DNA of 11,443 nt from an uncultured Gemmatimonadota bacterium (GTDB lineage: Bacteria > Gemmatimonadota > Gemmatimonadetes > Gemmatimonadales > Gemmatimonadaceae): the NCBI GenBank assembly GCA_946479995.1, contig CAMLIU010000022.1, positions 1 through 11,443 on the forward strand. The letters are read 5' to 3'. The position numbers were made by a program, and so were the translations under genes. Within the stretch, counting starts at the first letter, position 1; every line of letters begins with the position of its first letter. The notes under the pieces are model-generated. The model saw only the letters and a list, made by a program, of their open reading frames with translations. It was not told the DNA's origin and ran no database searches. Below are positions 6,153-11,443 of this stretch, one piece after another.

Positions 6153-7370
6153 ATGCCCCGCCTCCGCTCCACCACGCCGCCGTCGCTCCGTACCGAGCTG
6201 CTCGTCACCTTCGCCGTCCTTGCTCTCGCGGCGCTGGTGTTCGCCGTGGCGAGCGTGGTACTGCTGTATGACGCCACCGATCCCGCACGCGGGGCGCTCT
6301 ATATCTGTCTGCTCATCGCCGCCGATGTCTTCGTCGTCGTCGCGTTCGGTGCCTACAAGCTTCGCCATCTCGTGCTGCAGCCCCTGCGGGCCGCCGCAGC
6401 CACTGCCGAGCGGATCGCCGACGGCGACCTGCAGGTGCGCCTGGCAGGCCAGCCGTCACGCGAGCTGCAGCAGCTCGCGGTGAGCGTGAACCGCATGACG
6501 GAGCGCCTCCTGCACGAGCAGGCGCAGCTGGTGCGCGCCGAGAAGCTGGCGAGCGTCGGCCGGCTCGCCGCGGGCATCGCGCACGAGATCGGCAATCCCC
6601 TCGGGGCACTCAATGGCTACGCGCACCTGCTGCGCTCCGCGACGCAGGAATCATCGGCGCGCGAAGCCGCCACCGGGGTCGAGCGGGAGACGGCGCGCAT
6701 CGACCGCATCGTGCGTGGGCTGCTCGACTATGCGCGGCCGCGTCGGCCGATTCCCACGCCGATCGACATCAACGACACCCTGCGTCGCGTCGTCGACCTC
6801 CTCAGCGCACAGGGACACCTGCGCCGAGTCTCGCTCATCATGGAGCTGGCCAACGAAGGGCCGTTCGTGCACGGGGAGCAGCACGAGATGGAGCAGGTGT
6901 TCGTGAACCTCCTGCTCAATGCCGCGGATGCCGTGGACCACAGTGGTACGGTCGCCGTCCGCACGGCGTGCATGCCGAGCGAGATGCTGGAATCCGGTAC
7001 GCAGCGCCGCTCCAGCGACTCGCGCTTCACCCTCGTACCGCATCCGCCGACGCCGCGCGTGCAGCACTGGCTGGGCAGCGAGCGCCGCTCATCATGGGTG
7101 GTGAAGATCGTCGTCGCCGACTCCGGACCCGGCGTGGCCGCGGAGCATGCCGAGCGGATCTTCGATCCGTTCTTCACCACGAAGGAGCCGGGGAAGGGGA
7201 CTGGCCTCGGCCTCGCCATCGTGGCGCGCGTCGTGGAGAACCTCGACGGCATCGTGTGGGTGGATCGCGCCCGTGAAGGCGGCGCGGCGTTCCACCTGCT
7301 CTTCCCGCTCGCCGAATCGTCGTTCGCGCTCGACGATCCGATGGTGATTCCCCGGGAATGGCGCGCATGA
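6153..7370 (+). CDS. Membrane sensor histidine kinase (NtrB/PilS-like role)
   Basis: 405 residues from ATG 6153. An in-frame ATG at 6099 would add 18 polar residues that do not look like a kinase N-terminus; neither start has a Shine-Dalgarno. Two membrane helices (about 15-38 and 48-69) are separated by a very short ~10-residue outer loop, so it probably senses something in or at the membrane. A HAMP region follows (about 70-120), then the phosphoacceptor motif AAGIAHEIGNPLGAL with H144. The ATPase domain has the N-box FVNLLLNAADA (250-260), G1 DSGPGV (323-328), F-box FDPFFTTK (337-344) and G2 GKGTGLGLAIV (347-357). About 45 extra residues (272-316) sit between the N-box and G1. There is no PAS domain and only two helices, unlike the six-helix PAS-containing PilS. 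It overlaps the regulator gene by ATGA, so the two form a cognate pair. Confidence 0.92.
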   Translation: MPRLRSTTPPSLRTELLVTFAVLALAALVFAVASVVLLYDATDPARGALYICLLIAADVFVVVAFGAYKLRHLVLQPLRAAAATAERIADGDLQVRLAGQPSRELQQLAVSVNRMTERLLHEQAQLVRAEKLASVGRLAAGIAHEIGNPLGALNGYAHLLRSATQESSAREAATGVERETARIDRIVRGLLDYARPRRPIPTPIDINDTLRRVVDLLSAQGHLRRVSLIMELANEGPFVHGEQHEMEQVFVNLLLNAADAVDHSGTVAVRTACMPSEMLESGTQRRSSDSRFTLVPHPPTPRVQHWLGSERRSSWVVKIVVADSGPGVAAEHAERIFDPFFTTKEPGKGTGLGLAIVARVVENLDGIVWVDRAREGGAAFHLLFPLAESSFALDDPMVIPREWRA

Positions 7371-8734
7371 ACGTGCTCGTCGTGGACGACGAGCTCGGGC
7401 TGCGCCAGACGCTGTCCCTCATCCTGAAAGCCGAAGGACACGACGTCCGCGTCGCCTGCGACGGTGCGGAGGCGCTGCGCCAGCTCGCCGACGGTCCTGC
7501 CGACATCGTGCTCTGCGACGTGCGCATGCCGGGCATGGACGGGCTCGGGTTTCTCGAGCGCTACGGCGCCTCCGGCGGCGGAGGACTCGTCATCATGATG
7601 AGCGCCTACGGCGACGACGACGCGGCGGTGGAGGCCATCCGCCGCGGCGCGTACGACTTCATCGCCAAGCCGTTCCGCGCCGACCAGGTGCTGCTCGTGC
7701 TGCGCAAGGCCATCGAGCGCGAAGGACTGCGGCGCGAGGTGGCCCAGCTGCACCAGGAGATCAGCGCGCTCCGCGCACCCACCGGAATCGTCGGGCGCAG
7801 CCCGCAGCTCGCCGCCGCCCTCGCACTGGCGGACAAGGTCGCCCGTCATCCGTCCACGGTGCTCGTCACCGGGGAGAGCGGCACGGGCAAGGAGCTCGTC
7901 GCCCGGCACATCCATCGCCGGAGCCCGCGCGCGTCGGCGCCGTTCGTTGCCGTGAACTGCGGGGCCATCCCCGAGGCGCTGCTGGAAAGTGAGCTGTTCG
8001 GCCACGCCAGGGGCGCCTTTACAGGCGCCATCGCCGATCGCGGTGGCCTCTTCTCCGACGCCGATGGCGGAACCCTCTTCCTCGACGAGCTGGGAGAGCT
8101 GCCGGTCGCGCTGCAGGTGAAGCTCCTCCGCGCGCTCCAGGATGGCGAGGTGCGACGGGTGGGTGACAGCGCGGCGCGCCGTGTCGACGTCCGCCTCGTC
8201 GCCGCCACGTCGCGCGACCTCGAGGCCGAGGTGGCGAATGGACGCTTCCGCGCCGACCTGTACTACCGCGTGAACGTGGTCCGCATCCACGTGCCGCCGC
8301 TGCGCGAGCGCATCGAGGACGTGCCCGAACTGGTGCGGCACTTCATTGATCGCTTCAACGCCCGGCTCGGTCTCCGCGTCACGGGCGCCAGCGCTGCGGC
8401 AATGCGCGCGCTCATGGAGTATTCGTGGCCCGGCAACGTCCGCGAGCTGGAGAACGTCGTGGAGCGCGCGATGGTCCTCGCCGATCGCAATCGCATCGAC
8501 GTCGCACAGCTCCCCGTGCTCGCCGCGGCGACGCCGCCAGCCGCCACGGACACCGGCGATGGCGCCCCGATGCTCGACCTGTCGGTGAAGCGGCGCACGG
8601 ACGCGCTGGAACGGCAGCTCATCCGCCAGGCGCTGGAGCGGACGCAGGGCAACCGGACACGCGCCGCGAAGCTGCTCGACCTTTCGCATCGGGCACTGCT
8701 CTACAAGATCCGCGACTACGGCATCGGCGATTGA
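7367..8734 (+). CDS. Sigma-54-dependent NtrC-family response regulator (PilR-like)
   Basis: 455 residues from ATG 7367, which overlaps the kinase stop (ATGA); an ATG three codons upstream (7358) is an equally readable alternative. The receiver domain (1 to about 115) has the acidic pair D7/D8, phosphoacceptor D51 in LCDVRMPGMDG, and the Lys-Pro of FIAKPF. The AAA+ domain has Walker A GESGTGKE (7871-7894), GAFTGA (8012-8029) and Walker B LFLDELGEL, then a typical arginine-finger region RADLYYRVNV. The C-terminal Fis-type helix-turn-helix is NRTRAAKLLDLSHRALLYKI. Every residue needed for phosphorylation, ATP hydrolysis and sigma-54 contact is present. With its kinase it sits between the pilin and the minor pilins, so control of the pilin promoter at 5463 is the natural role. 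It is similar in plan to the regulator at the left edge, so which of the two drives the pilin is open. Confidence 0.94.
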   Translation: MNVLVVDDELGLRQTLSLILKAEGHDVRVACDGAEALRQLADGPADIVLCDVRMPGMDGLGFLERYGASGGGGLVIMMSAYGDDDAAVEAIRRGAYDFIAKPFRADQVLLVLRKAIEREGLRREVAQLHQEISALRAPTGIVGRSPQLAAALALADKVARHPSTVLVTGESGTGKELVARHIHRRSPRASAPFVAVNCGAIPEALLESELFGHARGAFTGAIADRGGLFSDADGGTLFLDELGELPVALQVKLLRALQDGEVRRVGDSAARRVDVRLVAATSRDLEAEVANGRFRADLYYRVNVVRIHVPPLRERIEDVPELVRHFIDRFNARLGLRVTGASAAAMRALMEYSWPGNVRELENVVERAMVLADRNRIDVAQLPVLAAATPPAATDTGDGAPMLDLSVKRRTDALERQLIRQALERTQGNRTRAAKLLDLSHRALLYKIRDYGIGD

Positions 8735-8794
8735 TCGCGCCGGCGTGCGCGTGAATGATGACGAGGTCGCATCGGCGATGCCCATGTTGGGCGT

Positions 8795-9181
8795 GTGCAT
8801 CGCCACCCTCGGAGTCGCCCGCTCGCTTCGCGCCACCCCCGACGTCTCGGGTTCACCGTCGTCGAGGTGCTCGTCGCGCTTCTCGTGGTCACCGTCGGTC
8901 TGCTCGGCGTGGCCGGCGCCTCGGCCATGGCACTGCGGACGTCCGGTGCCGCGCTGCGCGAGCGTGCCGCGGTCACGCGCGCGCGCTCGCGCCTGGCCCA
9001 GCTCGCCGCCGCGGGGTGCGCTGCCGCCTCCGACGGTGAGGTGCGCGTCGGCGGCGTGATCGTCGAGCGGTGGAGCGTCGGCCCCGCGGTGAACCGCGTG
9101 CGCGCCGTGCAGGTGCGGACCGACTGGGACGATGTGGGGCGTCGGCGTACCCTCCTTCTGCCGGGCGCACTGCTGTGCTGA
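8795..9181 (+). CDS. Minor pilin / prepilin-type protein, PilV-like
   Basis: 128 residues from GTG 8795, the only usable start after the in-frame stop at 8759-8761. A long, strongly basic 19-residue leader rich in Arg and His ends in LG, followed by FTVVEVLVALLVVTVGLLGV: the prepilin peptidase site with Glu at mature position 5 (E24) and a hydrophobic helix. The VEVLVALLVVTVGLLG pattern is typical of PilV/GspI minor pilins. A short Arg/Ala-rich globular part follows, ending at the terminal Cys. It begins 60 bases after the regulator's stop and overlaps the next prepilin gene by 7 bases. Expected role: part of the minor-pilin tip complex that primes pilus assembly. The exact family (PilV versus other minor pilins) is inferred from gene order and helix pattern. 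Confidence 0.85.
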   Translation: MHRHPRSRPLASRHPRRLGFTVVEVLVALLVVTVGLLGVAGASAMALRTSGAALRERAAVTRARSRLAQLAAAGCAAASDGEVRVGGVIVERWSVGPAVNRVRAVQVRTDWDDVGRRRTLLLPGALLC

Positions 9182-10032
9182 ACCGACGGGGGGCCACGCT
9201 CCTCGAACTGCTGGTCGCCATGGGCCTGGCGGCCGTGGTGCTCGGCGCGGTCGGCGCGACGCTGGTCCGCCAGTCTCGTGAGAGCGAGGGCGCGCAGGCG
9301 CGCTCCCGCGGCGAGTCGCAGCTGCGCACCGCTCTCACGGCGCTCGCCGCGGCGCTCGCCGGGGTGTCGCCCGCGGCTGGTGACCTGAAGGAGGGCGAAG
9401 CTCGCGATTCCGCGCTGCAGCTCCGCATCGCGGTGGTGCTGGGCGTGGCCTGCGACAGCACGCCCGGGCAGGTGATTCTCTCCGCCAGCGACAGCGCTGG
9501 CCGCGAAACGACGGTCGTCGCCTCGCCAAGGGTGGGAGATACGCTGTGGTGGTGGTCCCCCGGTGCCGCCTCGTGGTCGGCACGGCGCGTCACGGCGATC
9601 AGCGCGGGCAGCGGCGCGTGCGCGAGGGAGGGAGGAACGAGCCGGGAGCTCCTCCGGCTGGGCTTCTCGACGCCGGACACCGTGCCCCGGGGTGCGCCAG
9701 TGCGGCTCACTCGACAGGTGCGCTACTCCTTCTATCGCGCCGGTGATGGAAGCTGGCAGCTCGGGATCGCGGAATGGAGCGATGTGCTGCACGATTTCGC
9801 CGTTCCGCAGCCGGTCGCGGGGCCGTTCCTGCTCGCGGCGCCTGGTGGAGCACGGACGGGCTTTCGCTATTTCGACGCGAGTGGCCTCGAGCTGCCGGCC
9901 ACGATGCAGGGCGCGCAGGTCGGGACTGTGGCACGCGTGCGCGTAGCCCTCATCGCGCCGCTGTCCGCCCGACGCGCGGGCCCGAGCCTCCTTCGGGACT
10001 CGGTGGACGTGGCGCTGGTACATGTGCCCTAG
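9175..10032 (+). CDS. Minor pilin / prepilin-type protein, PilW-like
   Basis: 285 residues from GTG 9175, which overlaps the previous gene by 7 bases and places the start just before a short leader (MLNRRG). The frame is open upstream to 9070 but that would give a long non-leader extension inside the preceding gene. The cleavage site is G6/A7 with ATLLE and Glu at mature position 5 (E11); the helix LLELLVAMGLAAVVLGAVGA follows. The large globular part contains a Trp cluster (TLWWWSP), two Cys (in VACDS and GACAR) and a YSFYRAGDGSWQL segment. Large size with a PilW/GspJ-type helix and position between PilV-like and PilX-like genes support the call. It overlaps the next gene by 11 bases. Start codon and family name are moderately certain; prepilin nature is very likely. 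Confidence 0.85.
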   Translation: MLNRRGATLLELLVAMGLAAVVLGAVGATLVRQSRESEGAQARSRGESQLRTALTALAAALAGVSPAAGDLKEGEARDSALQLRIAVVLGVACDSTPGQVILSASDSAGRETTVVASPRVGDTLWWWSPGAASWSARRVTAISAGSGACAREGGTSRELLRLGFSTPDTVPRGAPVRLTRQVRYSFYRAGDGSWQLGIAEWSDVLHDFAVPQPVAGPFLLAAPGGARTGFRYFDASGLELPATMQGAQVGTVARVRVALIAPLSARRAGPSLLRDSVDVALVHVP

Positions 10033-10477
10033 AGGGCGCCACGGCATGGCGCTTCTCGCCGCCATCGTACTGCTGGCGCTGTCGGCGGCGCTCGTGGTGG
10101 GCACCGTGTCACTGGCGCGTGCGATGCGGCGCGCGGCGTCGACCACTCGCGCCCTCGCCCGGGTGGAGACGGGAGCATCGCGCGCCTTTGGCGAGGTGCT
10201 GCAGCACTGGAACGAGCAGCTCGACTCGTTGCCCGCGGGCAGCGGCGTCACCGTATCGCTGGACCCCGAAGCGCATGAGTCCGAGCCACCGCTGGAGCGC
10301 CACGCATGGGTAGCGCACGTCGCGAACGGTCTGTACGCGGTGACGGTGGAGCTCTGCGCGTTCGACTGCAGTCACCCGGTCGCCAGGAGGCGCGTCCGTC
10401 TCTGGCTGCAGCAGACTCCCGGTCGCCCGTCACCTCCTCCGCTCGTGACGCCATGGGCCTTCAGCGATCTGTATTGA
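10022..10477 (+). CDS. Minor pilin-like protein, PilX/GspK-like
   Basis: 151 residues from ATG 10022, overlapping the preceding gene by 11 bases; ATG 10046 (the Met of GMALL) is too late because it would remove the basic leader. The basic leader MCPRGRHG is followed by MALLAAIVLLALSAALVVG, a single hydrophobic helix of prepilin type. The residue at mature position 5 is Ala, not Glu, a departure also known in GspK-type tip pseudopilins and PilX-like proteins. The rest is a short globular domain with two close cysteines (CAFDC, probable disulfide) and a Pro-rich end. As the third prepilin-like gene in a row it completes a PilV-PilW-PilX-type set. Function at the pilus tip is inferred from context. 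Confidence 0.75.
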   Translation: MCPRGRHGMALLAAIVLLALSAALVVGTVSLARAMRRAASTTRALARVETGASRAFGEVLQHWNEQLDSLPAGSGVTVSLDPEAHESEPPLERHAWVAHVANGLYAVTVELCAFDCSHPVARRRVRLWLQQTPGRPSPPPLVTPWAFSDLY

Positions 10478-10581
10478 CGGCTGGGCAGAAGGACGGGTTG
10501 TGACGCTGCCACGTGCAGAATCGTGCCGGCGCGGCGGTTCGGTCTGTTACCAAGTGCAGGGTCGGTCGTGTGTTCGGTATC

Positions 10582-10603
10582 GGTGACCGGACGAACGGTC
10601 ACC
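10582..10603 (+). repeat. 8-bp inverted repeat in the pilM leader
   Basis: GGTGACCG (10582-10589) and CGGTCACC (10596-10603) are exact reverse complements around a 6-base loop. It lies 105 bases after the minor-pilin stop and 125 bases before pilM. No T-run follows, so it is either an operator-like dyad, an RNA hairpin, or a weak transcript end. The 251-base stretch 10478-10728 holds no convincing gene; I see no clear sigma-70 or sigma-54 promoter in it. Confidence 0.5.
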
Positions 10604-10634
10604 TCGCCCGATTCGCTCCTGATGTTTGGCGTGC

Positions 10635-10650
10635 CGCGCTTCCGAGCGCG
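10635..10650 (+). repeat. Second small hairpin in the pilM leader
   Basis: CGCGCT (10635-10640) pairs with AGCGCG (10645-10650) around a TCCG loop. It lies 78 bases upstream of the pilM start. In such GC-rich DNA a 6-bp dyad can be chance; it is listed because it is the second hairpin in the only non-coding gap of this half of the window. Confidence 0.3.
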
Positions 10651-10728
10651 ACACGAGCTCTCTCGAAAACTCCCCGCGCCGGCTCTGCAATTCCCGCCCG
10701 CCGACGCCCCCGCTTCCCGAACCTCCCC

Positions 10729-11443
10729 ATGGCACTGTTCGGTCGTTCGAAAACCACGGTCGGTCTGGACATCGGCTCCGGATTGATCAAGGTCGCGGTG
10801 GTCGATCACTCCAGGAAGGAGCCGGAGCTGGTTCGCACCGCGGTGGTCCCACTGCTCGCCGACGCCATCGTCGAGGGCGAGGTCATGGATCCCGGCATCG
10901 TTGCCGAGGCGATCCAGGCCGCGCTCGCCGCTGCCGACGTGAAGGGGAAGTCGGTCGTCACCGCCGTCGGCGGTCGCGACGTCATCATCAAGAAGATCCA
11001 GATCGAGCGCGTGAAGGAGCAGCAGGCGCGCGAGCTGATGCGCTGGGAAGCGGAGCAGCACGTGCCGTTCGACATGGAGTCCGTCGAGATGGACTTCCAG
11101 ATCCTCGACCCCGAGGCGAGCGGCGTGGAGATGAGCGTCCTCCTCGTGGCCGCCAAGCGCGAGCTGATCGAGTCGAAGATGCGCATCCTCACCGACGCAG
11201 GCCTCCAGCCTGGCGTGGTGGATGTGGATGCCTTCGCCCTCCACAATGCGTTCGAGGTGAACTACCCGAACGCGATGCAGGGAGTCGTGTCGCTCGTGAA
11301 CATCGGGCACGAGGTCACCAACATCAACATCCTCGAGGACGGCGTGCCGATCCTGACGCGCGACATCGCCGTCGGGACGCGTCGCGTTCGCGAGGACCTG
11401 CAGCGCGAGCGCGGCATCTCCGCCGACGAGGCGCAGCAGCTCA
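10729..11443 (+). CDS. pilM: Type IV pilus assembly protein PilM (3' partial)
   Basis: The frame is open from ATG 10729 to the window edge (238 codons seen; the family is usually about 350 residues, so roughly the last third is missing). PilM is a cytoplasmic actin/FtsA-like ATP-binding protein that binds the N-terminal tail of PilN and links the inner-membrane PilN/PilO platform to the motor side. Visible landmarks: the MALFGR start and phosphate-1 motif VGLDIGSGLIKVAVV (11-25), the inserted SHS2-like region (roughly 35-180) including the conserved WEAEQHVPFDM (106-116), and the phosphate-2 strand VNIGHEVTNINIL (190-202) followed by TRDIAVG (210-216). There is no Shine-Dalgarno; the ATG is supported by the conserved N-terminus. 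pilN, pilO, pilP and pilQ would be expected to follow beyond the window. Confidence 0.97.
   Translation, partial: MALFGRSKTTVGLDIGSGLIKVAVVDHSRKEPELVRTAVVPLLADAIVEGEVMDPGIVAEAIQAALAAADVKGKSVVTAVGGRDVIIKKIQIERVKEQQARELMRWEAEQHVPFDMESVEMDFQILDPEASGVEMSVLLVAAKRELIESKMRILTDAGLQPGVVDVDAFALHNAFEVNYPNAMQGVVSLVNIGHEVTNINILEDGVPILTRDIAVGTRRVREDLQRERGISADEAQQL

Noticed and set aside
6728..8836. A 702-codon open frame on the minus strand across the kinase and regulator genes
   Set aside because: It is a GC-rich shadow: the plus strand encodes complete kinase and NtrC-family domains over the whole stretch, and the minus-strand product shows no recognisable motif or membrane pattern.
8716..10251. A 511-codon open frame on the minus strand across the minor pilin genes
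   Set aside because: It is antisense to three genes with clear prepilin signals. Its translation is Arg/Ala/Pro-rich without domain features, as expected for third-position GC bias.
10474..10502. TTGACG as a -35 box for a pilM promoter
   Set aside because: At 16-18 bases spacing the matching -10 would be GTTGTG-like, which is a poor fit, so I do not call a sigma-70 promoter.
10721..10728. ACCTCCCC just before the pilM start as a ribosome-binding signal
   Set aside because: It resembles the anti-Shine-Dalgarno itself rather than its complement, so it cannot pair with 16S rRNA.
1..11443. CRISPR arrays, tRNA/rRNA genes, insertion sequences, phage or defence genes
   Set aside because: I saw no regularly spaced repeats, cloverleaf-like or rRNA sequence, transposase motifs or terminal inverted repeats; the window is an ordinary-looking chromosomal pilus locus apart from the glycosyltransferase genes.

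Overview
The window is GC-rich, densely coding and transcribed entirely on the + strand. It reads as part of a type IV pilus (T4P) locus from a Gram-negative-type bacterium. The nitrogen-regulator-class activators, the PilM-type protein and the very GC-rich genes with almost no Shine-Dalgarno sequences would fit Gemmatimonadota or a deltaproteobacterial/Myxococcota-like lineage. Gemmatimonadota is my guess from overall flavour, not a demonstrated assignment.

Layout: (1) 1-1085, the C-terminal part of a sigma-54-dependent NtrC-family response regulator, cut by the left edge. (2) 1082-5368, a chain of ATGA-overlapping genes: a possible 50-residue ORF, a soluble GT2 glycosyltransferase of the polyprenyl-phosphate-mannose (DPM1-like) type, and two tandem paralogous multi-membrane proteins with C-terminal TPRs. 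The paralogs carry the hallmark motifs of the TMTC/DUF1736 (GT-C type protein O-mannosyltransferase) family. (3) 5369-5560, a non-coding region with a convincing -24/-12 (sigma-54) promoter, a 10-bp direct repeat and a 5' UTR hairpin. (4) 5561-5989, a major type IV pilin, closed by a perfect 18-bp inverted repeat. (5) 6153-8734, a membrane sensor kinase and a second NtrC-family regulator (PilS/PilR-like in role). (6) 8795-10477, three overlapping minor-pilin-like genes (PilV-, PilW- and PilX/GspK-like). (7) 10478-10728, a leader with two small hairpins. (8) 10729 to the right edge, pilM, cut by the window; pilN/O/P/Q would be expected beyond it.

How it may work together: one or both NtrC-family regulators would activate the pilin promoter with sigma-54. 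The GT2 enzyme would charge a polyprenyl phosphate with a sugar on the cytoplasmic face. The two TMTC-like membrane enzymes would use that lipid-linked sugar to O-glycosylate a secreted protein, for which the pilin encoded next door is the obvious candidate. The minor pilins and PilM belong to pilus priming and the inner-membrane platform. The pilus parts are standard. The TMTC pair with its own lipid-sugar synthase inside a pilus locus is the most unusual element and the best candidate for an undescribed pilin-glycosylation system.
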